In this document: positions 45,501 through 58,100 of the stretch, in pieces | Numbering within the stretch: position 1 is the first letter of the stretch | Layout of the letters: every line of letters starts with the position of its first letter | NCBI RefSeq assembly: GCF_014905175.1 | Contig: NC_057791.1 | Coordinates: 5,952,001-6,016,000, forward strand | Length of the DNA stretch: 64,000 nucleotides | Direction of reading: 5' to 3' | Source of the DNA: Aphidius gifuensis | Taxonomy: Eukaryota > Arthropoda > Insecta > Hymenoptera > Braconidae | Notes under the pieces: generated by a model | What the model saw: only the letters and a program-made list of their open reading frames with translations | Told to the model about the DNA's origin: nothing | The model's database searches: none | Made by a program: the position numbers and the translations under genes

Positions 45501-48500
45501 GAGTAGACTTGTAAAATGCAAGTCAATTATGAAAAAACTGGGATAAATACAACAAAAATATTGTCGTAATCAAATTAATATCTAGATGAACAAATAGCAG
45601 TGAAAAAATTATCAATAATTAAAGCGATTATAAAACTATCTTTTTGACCAATTGATGTATTTAAATTTTTACATTTTTTTCCTTTCTTTTTTTCAATCAA
45701 GAACTATAGAAAAATAAATGACATTAACTTTTTAAAAGTTTAATTTATTAAAATCTTAAATTATAGTAATGAGTCATTTTTTTTTAATGACTGTCATGAC
45801 CTGTATATACAAGCGCAATCTAATTTGAAAATTTCATTAACTTAACAAGTCCAAATAAATGGTACTTGAAGTTTCTTAAAACCGACAAAATCATGCAACA
45901 AATTGAGCAAAAAAAAAAACCTATAAAGTCAAGTGTTAAGTTAAATTAATAAATAAGTCTCTATAATAACTCAAAAGTTTTGTCTAGTACTGTACCAATT
46001 TGATAATATCACATGTGTGGGTAATTTGTTGGTGAGATTCTCTCAACCTTACTACATTTCATAATAAAAATTAATAAATTTTTCAATTTACATCTCGTTT
46101 ATTTGCTTTAATTCCCATCCTCTATTTCACCACACACAAAAAAACAACAACGAAATTACCCTGGCAAAATAAAAAGACCTTGAAAAATCTACTTGGTCTA
46201 TTGATTAGATAATTCAACTGAATGTTGAAATTTGATTTATCCTAAATTTCAATGTGGTACATATGGTCTGCAGAAATACAATATTAAATTACACTCGTCA
46301 TTGACCAAATTTAAATTTAAAAAAAAAAAAAAAAAAACCTCAAAGTCATATGGACACCCCTCGTTTTATGATGAAACAAAATAATAATAATAATAATAAA
46401 AATAATTTAATGTTGAAAATATATTAAAAATAAAATAAAAGAATAACAGTAATAACTCACTTTATTTTGAGCATGATATATTTGTCAGGAATAAGACCCT
46501 CTCGTCCACCCACTGATCCACGCCACCAATCATTACTAACTTGCATAAATAATATCAAATTATCTCCTTTTTTAAAGCTCAATTCACGTTCTGATCTTGC
46601 ATTAAAATCAAATTGAGCTGTTGCTTCCATATTTTCTGTTTCTAAATTGATAAATAAATACATAAATAAATAAATTAAATATTATATTTTATTTTATAAA
46701 TAATAATTTACCATCTTCAGAGGGATAAACTTCTGAATCCATATCTTCTTGAACTTGATCTGTCGGTGAATCACCAACATCAACATCATCAGGTTCTCTG
46801 CTAATATATTTTTCATATTCAATACCACCAATATCATCAGGAAATATATCATCACAAAATGTTATAATATTTTTAATAAGTTCATTAACTTGATTTTGAT
46901 ATTGTACTTGATCTTTATCTTCTGGTACTGGTACTAATGTTGGTCCAAAACAAATAGCAAGATTATATGGATCCATCATATTTTCATCTGAAAATTCTGA
47001 TAAATGATTTAAAAATGCAAATAAATATCTCATAACAATAACAATTGGTCTTGGTAAACTTGTTATAAGTTCTTTCATTTTAATAACAAATTCATGTTTT
47101 GATTCCAATTGTGCTAATTCCATTAAATGTTCGAAATATATTATTGGAAATAATGGTTCACGTAATTCACGTAAATATAATTTTAATACACCACCAACAC
47201 TATTTATATCTGATGCATCATTAACATCAGCAAGTGGATCATCACCACGTTCAAACCATTCACGAAAATTATTAATTTCAACTTGTGAACCAGATACACG
47301 AAATATACCTTGATGATGTAAACCATATAAATTAATAACACGTATACAACTTTTAATAACAATTGGTATTTCTTGATTTGTTGTTTCTAAATATTCTTCA
47401 AGTGAACCACCAAATAATTTTGGTTGTCCATTCATTTGTAAACGTCCAATACGTTTTCTACGTGCTTGTTTTTGTTTTGTTATTTGTATTGATTGATTTG
47501 GACTTGTACCATTTGTAGCATCTTGAATACTTTGACGTATATAATCTTGTTTTGAATCTAGTCTTGCTATTCTAGATGTACCAAGTAAATATTCACGAAA
47601 TTTCTGTAATTTTAAAAATTCATATAAATCATTAATTTGTTATTTCAACAACTCTAGAGAACTTGTAAATAGATAGTAAACTTGAAAAAAAGCTATTAAA
47701 ATTCATTTAAAAAATATTTAAACATTCAAGTAATTTAAATTCATATTTTAATTATTATTTTTGATTGTATATTTTACTTCTTATGCTCTAAAAAAAAAGA
47801 AATTAAAACCACCCTTAAAAAGTGAAGAAAAACTTAATTGTCCATAATTGAAAATAATGATATATTTTTTTGTTTAAATGTAAATTTCAACAGTTAAATA
47901 ATGCAGATTTATGCAAAGATTAAAAAAAAACAATTATGAATACAATGAACATTGAGAGAAATAGAAAGAAAGAGGAGAAACATTTTGTCGTTAAATGCCA
48001 CATATACATATTTATAAAAAAAAAAAATATTTACCGTTAGATAAAATTCTTCAGTTTCTCGTCGATCAGCTCGAAGTTTAATTTGAACAGTTTCTGGTGG
48101 TCTTGATGTTGGCACAGCATTGTCACCAAAATATCTCGTACAATCATAATCCTTTGCAGTTAGCATTTCCATAAGACTTGCTTCAGCAGTTTCTAATGTT
48201 TTCCATACTTCTTCAGATTCAGTTCTCAATGATGTAACTCTTTGTTGTAATTGACCAAGTCTTTGTTCCATTTCACCATGTAATACTTTTTGTAATTCTG
48301 GTTCTGGTAATTCATCACCACGTTGACATTGAAATTCAAGTTTTTTTGGTATCATAAATGCAGCATGATGTGATTCAAGAAAACGTTGTTTATCAGCACG
48401 TGAATCTAATGAATTAATACAATTTGTCAATTGTTCAGCACCAGATTGAAGTGATTTTTGACGTCCTTCTTCAGCTGAACAATGCATTAATAATGCTCTT

Positions 48501-51500
48501 GCAATACAATTATGAAAACCAAAATCCATACAATCAATTAAATCTGATAAATCATCAACAAAATATTTATGAATTGTTGTATTTGATGCTTCCAAACACA
48601 GGATATATTCATTTCTTGCTTTTAGAGCTTTCAATTTAGCTTCGGTGTATTTATTCTTTCTCTGTAAAAAATAAAAAAAAAAAGGTTTAAAAAGTTAAAA
48701 TTAATAATCTTTATCTTGAATATGTTGGAGCCAGATGTTGAGCTATTTATCGAGAACTCATTTTTTTTTCTTTCATTTCCAATGACGAAGAAAAAAATTA
48801 GATAAAAAATCTCAACGTCTGGTTCATTGATGAAAAAAGAAGAAAATAAAAAAAAAATTCTACAAATAAGAAAGACGAAAAATGAAGAGATTTTTTTATT
48901 TTTTATTTTGTTTGAGAGCATGTGGATCGTGTGGGGTTCTCGTTTAAAAATTCACTTGCAGTTGCAACTGACAGATTAAAAAAAAAAATATATATAAAAT
49001 AAAAAATAATAAAGAATAAAAACAATTGGCAAAATGACGCAGTCAGTTAATTTCAACATCCTGTGATACTGCCCTGAATATTTATGTCGATTTATGTATT
49101 AAAAAAATATATATATATTTTAAAGATTATAATAAATAAAAATTTCAATCTTATTTACAATGAAAATAAAAAATAATAATGATAAATGTTTGAAAGAAAC
49201 TGAATAAATGTCTTTATTGTGAATTATTGTTATTTTTAATATTCAACTCTATCCCTAGTTTATTAAACATCCGTTACACGTCATGACCACCAACACATAC
49301 TAATCTCTTGATACTTTTAATCCACGAAAAAAATGTTTTTTTTTAATTATTTTCTTTTTTATATTGGGAATAAAAATAATTTCTTGAGGTGGTCTGATAG
49401 CTGTTGTACTGGTCAAGTTGATTTTTATAAATTTAGATGAAATAATTTATTAGTAAAAAGTATTCAACATGTTTTAAGTGCTCCCAATAAATCAATTAAT
49501 TATGTCATAAAAATAAACAGCATTATATAATTTTGTTTTTCATAAAAATATTAAATTTATTCTTTTGTGACTCGTGTTGTAATTAAGACTTGAATTTTTT
49601 ACTTTTAAATGAAATAAAATATTCTCTAGATGAGCATCAACTCTGTCCATATAAAAATAGTTGATTACTTATTTTAATTTACTGGAATCTAGGTTGTAAT
49701 ATACACCAGGAAATGCATATTTAAATTATCTAATACCCCCACATCATTAAATCACCTTAAAGATAATTTTTATCATTTATTTTTTATTTTTTTTTTTGTA
49801 TAATTAATTACCTTGTTGACTTCTTTTTCAATAAGCTTGTATTTTTTACTACGTGCTAGTTTTTCTGGTGGTGCATTTGTAACTTCAAGTTTACTTCTTT
49901 GTTGTTCAGCAACACGAAGCTTTGTCTCAGCTTGTCTAGACTCAGCTTGATATGCTTGATAGGTCTTCATAGTTGTATGGAGTTCATGCAGTACTCTTAA
50001 AATTTCTTCATGTGTTTCATACCCAATTTCACGACACTGTTAAATAAATTAAATCATCAACATTATTTATGCTTTCCAAGAATAAACAAATAAAAAATAA
50101 TTGTAATTTTAATTTTAACGTACACGTTTGTAAATGCGTTGAACATCTTCCATAACTTGATTTAATCTACCAACAAGATGTGTACTGTAAACTTCTGATA
50201 ATGCTGCATGATCTCTACTCAATGATTTTGTTTCGTTAACCAATTGTTGCCAGCAAGTGTAACTAGAAAATAACGGCCACTGTTCTCTTCTAAAAAAAAA
50301 GTTATTCATTTAAATCAAAATACTATATGTGTACATTTAAAATGACAATATAAAATTTAATTTACTTTTGTTTTTGTTCTTTGTGTCGTAACTGTATACT
50401 TCTTGCCATTTTATCAAGTGACTTGCTGTAGTCTAACTCTAATTCTGCACGTCGACGAAAAAAATCTTGTAATTCGGCAACAAGAGCCACCTGGGACTCC
50501 ATTCTTACGTCTAGACATCTCAACTGCTCATTTAATTGCAGTCTTATATCTGTAATTTAATAAACAAATAATCAATATTTAAAAACAATTTAAATTCATA
50601 AAATAATCGTTCAAAAAATTGTACACGTTTTTTTAGAATTGACATTTCATTAAATTGAACAACAGACTTCCGGCTGACTGTTTGAATAATAATGAAAAAC
50701 TTGTCTCTCTCTTTCTAAGTTAAAAAAAAAAGAATTTCATTTTTAAAAATAACTTTTAATGATCCTTTTTTTTTTTATCTTTTAATTTTTTTTTTCTTTT
50801 TCAACTACTAATTATTCACATGGACGATAATAAACATTTTCCTCATTGTCAATAGTAAAAAACAAAATAGGCCAACAATCTTTTTTTAAGACTTTTCTAT
50901 TTATTCAAAAAAAAAAAAATATATATATATATTTCTATTGTTTATTTAAAAATAGGCTGCTGCTCTGTTTTATTTCTTTTGCAGTTATTATGATTATTTT
51001 TTTTTTTGTATTTACAAAACAAAAAATCGATGACCATAAGGCTGTTTTTATATTGCACACATGACCCCATCATCAGCGGATATGTAACTGAGGTAAATAT
51101 CAACCCCCAAAATAAAAAAAAAAAAATATATTTTAAGTAAGTGGTTGAGGGTAAACTGACAAAGAAATGCCTGCAACAAAAATTCATGATATATATTTTA
51201 TAATAATAATAAAAAATATATAAGTAATGCAATTTGTATTATATTATTTACTTGAAGAGTATTTTTTTTTTTTTTTCTTTTCTCTAGACAGTTCGTTATT
51301 TTTCCACCACGTGAAAATCAGTCTATTTCTCCCCTTATTTTTTCTTTTTTTTTCATGCATGACGTTTCTTTTCACCCTCTTTCAACAGAACATTCATTCA
51401 AATGTCAAACACCCACGTTAGAATCTTTATTCTCCACTCGAAAAAAATATAATAATAAATATAAAAATGTATATTTTTAATTATTTAAACAATTAATATT

Positions 51501-52109
51501 ATTTTTATAGTCATTTAAATTAATTTAATTTGATTAGTAAAATTTTGTGGATTTTTTATTATTTTTATTTTTTGATGCCATGTGTGTTGAATAAATTATA
51601 TGGGGAATCAAGATACCCTGTTGTAGATATATATTTTTATTTTGAATTTTATCAAAGAAAGATTCGAGACACATGGCATGTACGATGTTACTTTTCAAGA
51701 ATAAAAAAAAGGTAATTTAATACTGATTTTTTTTCTTGTAACTGACGTGGAAATAACGAGCAACCAACACCACCCATGAATCATCGACAATTTAATTCCC
51801 CTCGACTTATGATTTTTTTTTATTTTTTGATATAATTTTGCTTGTTATTATGTGGTGAATATTATAAATCAATTTTAAATTATTATTTAAATATTTATAC
51901 TGTTAATAACATTTACAAACAACTGTTTAAATATTTTTAAATTTGTGTATGTTTGATAATATCACGATTTAGTCTTGATATTTTTTAAAATGATTTATTC
52001 ATGAATTATAAACATGTATTGTGATTTTATAAATTATTCTTGCATCATTGACACCCATCAGATCTTATCCCACAAGAGTTCAGCCTTTTTTTTTTTTTTA
52101 CTCATCTTT

Positions 52110-52141
<32 letters not shown>

Positions 52142-55100
52142 AACCAGACACTATCCTACTTTTAATTTTTTAACATTGTGATTTCCAAGTATTTTATTAA
52201 AATGTTCTGGTTAAATAAAAAAATTTCTCATTTAAATTACTTGTTTAAAAATAAATAACAAAAAAAAAAAACAGTTGATTGCATCAAATTTGCAACATCA
52301 GTTAAACTTTGAGTTCATCAACTTTAAATAATTTTTTTTTTTTCTAACCAATTGTACAAACATCAATAAAAATTAAAAATTAAAAAAATTATTTATGTTT
52401 TTTTTAAATTAATTATTGTTTTTAAATTTTTTTTTTTTTTATGATACCTTTTGTCCATGCCTCCTTTTCCTGTCTCGCTGATGATTTGAACATTATTCTA
52501 TTATTTTATTTCTCTTTCATTACAATTGAAAAAAAAATTTTTTATATTTAATTATAAATGACACAAAGGAAATGACCGTTTCCTTCACTTTTTTATATAA
52601 AAAATAATTGTATTTAATTTTGCACAATATGATATTTTGAATGTTAAATAAAATAAAATTTATTATACAAAAATATTATCACAATAATAAAAAAACTATT
52701 TTAATAAATCAAAATAAATATAAAACATAAATATTTTTTCTTTCTGTTTAACAATAAGTTTTTATTTTCTTCTTCTTTAAAGAAAAATTAGCAATATAGC
52801 ACAGTAGAACAGTTAATAATAATTATAAAATATATATAAAAAAAAAAAGTTAACCAGCTGGTTACTGAAGAGAAAGATGAAAAAATAAATAAATAAAAAG
52901 TTGATCGAGGTTACAACAAATTGTCTGTATATATCTAGTACTCTTAAAGTTCCGTTGAACCATGAGCTAATGCCCCTCACATAAATAATAATAATTATTA
53001 TTATAATAACAACAAAAACAACACCTTTATACACTTGTATTTTTAAACTGTATAGTTTATGTATATATACGATAGTAAAATATTGTTAAAGAATTTACGT
53101 TTTACTTGACTTTTGCCACTCACTTTACTCGAATTTATTGTGGAAAAAAAAACTATTAAAATAAAGAAGGGGAATTTATCGATAAATAATAATAAATAAA
53201 CTTTGTACTTTTAAAGTATTATAATTTAAAAAAAAAAGGGAATTAATTTTTTTGAAATTAAATTTACACTTTTAATTTTATAAATATTATATTTCTGTAA
53301 TTTAATATAACACTTGTTTTACGTAATAATAAACACATACATAAATTAAGAAAAAAATTTTCTCGTTAAGTTGACAACTCGGCTGTTGAAAAGTGACTGA
53401 AGCAAGTTACATGTTTTTCAATAAAAACAAATTAGCTACAATTAGTTTTAAACACGATAAGTATACACAAAGAAGAATAACTATTTTTTTTTTTTTTTTT
53501 TTTGAAATCTAATTTTATATTTACTGAAATTATACTTGAGGTATTTATATTAATGAGAATTGAAGGTGATTGTCAAAGGCGTAATAATAATTATTGAATC
53601 GATGCGAATGATTGAAGATGAGAGGAAGCAAATAAAGTGAGTAACAATATTAACAAAAATTGAAGGTAAAGAGAGGGTAATTGAAGTTTATGGCGCACCT
53701 AAATAATTTACAATGAGACGATGAATATGACTAGTAAAGAGGAGAAGGGACAATACGATGGATTAATATGCAGCAGTATATTTCTCTATCAGTTTCCTTC
53801 CTGTTTGAATATAAAATAATATACAACAACAACTCATGGTTGTTTATTAACTCAATCGAAATGTCAAATTATTTTTTCAAATATATATATTAGATGTGAA
53901 TTTTTTTTTTAAAGTTATATTTATGATTTACAAAGATGTAAGTATATTTAGTTTTATTTGAATAACATGAATAGCATGTACATTTATCAAATTTTATAAC
54001 ATGTAAGTAATGAAAGATTATGAATACATAAAAATTGAGATTAAGTGTTATAATGAAATTCATAAAAAATAAAGATTGAGATTTTTTTAAAATTATAAAT
54101 ATAATATTTAATGTATAGTATAAATACGAATATGTAATAACTAAGATAATTAATCGTAGAATTGATGATGGAAAATATGATATATATGGTATATATAGAC
54201 ATATGTATATTTGACGCATATATATTCATATTTAATGTAAAAGATACTTGATAAATATACATACTTTTTTAATGAAGAAATAAGTTTGGATGTTTTTTTT
54301 TTGTTTTGGAGTTTATTGTTATAATTATTAATTAACTATTTGTGAGTAAAATATGTCCATCAATTTAATACTTTATCTTCTATAAAATAAAATTAAAAAA
54401 AAAACGATTAAAAGAGTTTCTCTTTACCATAGATACAAGCAACATTATAAAAACCAGCTTTTAGAAATTGATTTTATAAATAAATAAATAAAATATATCC
54501 AGTTTTTCTACCTGGAAAAACATCCTTAGTGTCAGGATTTGAAGGATGAATCCATCCATTTCTCTGTTGAATAATACACTGAAACATGATTATTATCCTA
54601 ATTCACTAATTAATAATAACAACAAAAAAATTGTTCAAGAAAAAAAAAAAAAACACTTGTCAAAACAATACAACTAATTCACAATCTTCATGATAATTAA
54701 TCATTTATAAAATATTTTTAACACACTTTTTTTTATTAAATAAAAATCACAATTATTAATATATATATTTTAGATTATTATTAATATTAAATATTATTTT
54801 ATTTATTTATATTTTTTTTTCAAGTTTTAAGTTTAAGGGTGTGCACCAAATAAACAACAGAAAAAAAAAAAAAACTTGAGTCTCAGCCGGCTGGGATCGA
54901 ACTGGTCGCCAAGCAACCGGGATTCATCTTCCTTCTTTTTTTTTTTTTATTCAAACACTAATACACACAGTAAACATATACATATGATGCCTCTTTGTTA
55001 AACTATCTCACTCAAACACATAAACAAAATTTATACAGATGCTGCGCAATGAAACCAATGTATAAATTATATTTTATTATTATCATCTTACTTCCGGGCT

Positions 55101-58100
55101 ATCAAAATTCAAGATTCACTTTGACCAAAAAAAACTAATTTTAATTTATCAACACTTTGATTCATCAATTATAATTGATTAACTATTTTAATTAATAAAT
55201 ATTTGTTTATATTTATAAGATGTTTAAGAATGGAGTTGCAAATGCAAACTGACCATCAAGAAACAGATGAAAACTGATGAAAACGATGCCAAGCAAAAAT
55301 GTATTTTTTTTTTTTTTGATCCCCACTCTTTATTTAATGTTTTATCTTTGTATTATAACATGAACATGAAATTCTCATCTTTTTTCTTTTTTTATATTTT
55401 ACTTTTTCTTCTTTCTCTACATCTTCTTGTGCTGGTGGATGAAAGACAACACTGGGGAATCTGGATATCATGCGAACCAACAAAACACATTGCGGGATCT
55501 TGAGAGAAAAAAAAGGACAGAATAATGAAAATGATTATGTGTTTGTATATATATGTGGATTAAATTTTATGTGGTTGTGATCACAAACGACCTCGGAAGA
55601 GTATAATAATAATCCCAAAGAGGGAGAAAAAAAAAATTATAAAATAATAGGAAGATGATGATGTCTATCATTTTGTTTTTATCAACAATGAGTAAAAAAA
55701 AATCACCCTTCAATTATAATAATTATTTTTAAAAAAACTATGTACAAGTAGATGAATTAATAACTCTACAATTTTTTAAATTATAAATAAATGGATAAAT
55801 AAATGAACAATAATTATCTTTATTTTTTATTTACTCATTTTTGTTTTTTATTTTATTTTGTTTATAAATATAAAAATTATTTATATTTTTAAAAATACTG
55901 GGCATGACCATGACTATGGCATTCAGTTACATGCTTTTTTTTTTTTTTAAATAAATAAATAGATAAATAAATAAATAGAGAGAGAGAGGGTCAAAAGTTT
56001 TTATTGTTTATTTGGGTGTGTTTTTGTTGATGTTACCAACCTTGATTTTTATTATTGTTAAAGGTGAAATAAATCAAGGTCGTCACGCAACAAAAAACCC
56101 TTTCACACCCTTTATCTTTAATTTTTAAATTATTTTTAATCATTTTTTTTTTTTTTTTTTGTAAATTAAAATTTTCTTTTACAAAATTGTAATCAAACAA
56201 TTTTTCTTTTTGTGCAGGGGCTTATTGAAAAGTCAATCATGCTTGACAATAGCTAGAAATTTTATGTCGCGAATAATAATATTTTAAAAATTTTAATTAA
56301 AGCCTTATAATTTCATCTGCCCAAATGAGTTATTTTTTAAAAAACCATCACTAGCTGAAGGCTGCTTCCGGAGGGACATTATTTTTTTTTTTTAATTTAC
56401 GAAAATGTATTTTTAAAACCAACGAAATTGTGACGTTTTAATTAACTTAAATGTAGATTAATTTAAAAATAAAAAATTAGTATAATTAAACCTGGTATCA
56501 CGCAATAAAATGGAAAAAAAAAAATACATTTTGGAAAATAAATAATAATTTATAGTTTGTATTTTTTGTGAGTAAAAATGATAAGAATATTAGCCATGTC
56601 ATTTAAATGCCCGAGGCAGAAAATGTAATAATGAAATAAAATAAATAAATAATAAGACTAACAATGAAAAAATAAAAATAAATAAATGGCAAAACTCCTG
56701 GGGCAATGTATTGCGGTGGTTAGGTCTGCGATAAGTTTCTTTCAACTCTTGTGGATAAGAGAAATCGTATAATATACTTATATATAAAAAAAAAAAAAAA
56801 ATAATGTATTTGTTCAACAGCAAAATACTATTTTATTGACAAAACGATTGTTATTATTATTTTCTTTATTTAATCAAAAAGATAAAAAATAAGTAATGAA
56901 AAATATAGTGAGAAAAGGAAGGAAATAAATTGAAGCTTTGTTTTATGCTCGATATTTTACGATTATATGTAACATGCTCAAAATAAATACACTTGTTTAT
57001 ATATACATTTATTTATGTACATGCTATAATAAGCATTTTTTTTAAAAATATTTTTCACTTGTAATTTCCGTATATAAAAAAATAAAAATAAATTAAACGA
57101 CACATACACAAAGTCTGTGCGTCAACTATATTGCACGATAACTTTTCGATTATTGCGTTATTGTTGTTGTTTTTGTTGTGCGAATAAGAAAATAAATTTT
57201 GAGGTTGATTTATTGTTTAAAGATGAAAAATTAATTTGGCAAATTTTATTTATTGGATCAATAATAAACTTTGAATGTATGCGGTTTAGAAAAATAATTA
57301 TTTAACTGTGCAAGAAACATATTTTTAACAATATTTATATTCATTGTAGATATTGGAATTTAAATAATTAAATTAATCAATTCATTGATTAAAAATGAGT
57401 TGATTGAATTGAGTATTAATTGATTGAACTATGTACATTGTACATATTATCAAAATTTATTAATTAGCAGATTATCGTCATTAAATTTAATGGTTAGACA
57501 TTTATAATCTGTAAATTATATTTAAAAAAAAAAACGAATATGTATTGATCAATTTTTGGTTAAAATAATTTCTTCGTTTTACTCCGTTTTTTTTAAATTT
57601 ATTTCGGAGAATTTGAATATAAAATGAGAAAAAATTTCGGTAAAATTTTTAGTAATATTAAAAGAAAGTTGTATAAAACGAGGAAAATTTTTTCTTTGAT
57701 TTACTCCGTTTTTTATTTTGTAATCAATCGGACAAAAGCAAAGTATATGAAATGTAAAAAATATCCGAATTATACCGGAGTAAAATTATAGAGAAAAAAA
57801 TTATTAATTTTTTCTATTTTTACTCCGTTTTTCTGTCGGACGGATTTCCGGAAAAATTACTCAATTTCTATAAAAATTCGGAGAAAATCAACAAAATAAC
57901 AGATTACATCTGAAAATTTATTATTCACGCATCATTGTGTCAATTTCAAAATCCCCAAATGACATGAAAAAATGTCTTAAAATAAATTGAATCTTGAAAT
58001 AGCTAAATCACTTTAAATTATGTATAGACATGTCTATGTTCAATGTATCCGTTTCATTCACATTGAGCCACTGTGCATATAAACATTCCTCAATATGTAC

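Noticed and set aside
50942..51232. Phe/Tyr-rich ORFs in the large srGAP introns (also 53890-54262, 55267-55503 and 56599-56823)
   Set aside because: Low-complexity translations of AT-rich intron with no conserved motif.
54875..54930. tRNA gene on the minus strand
   Set aside because: Only a B-box-like stretch is present; no A box, acceptor stem or anticodon arm can be drawn.
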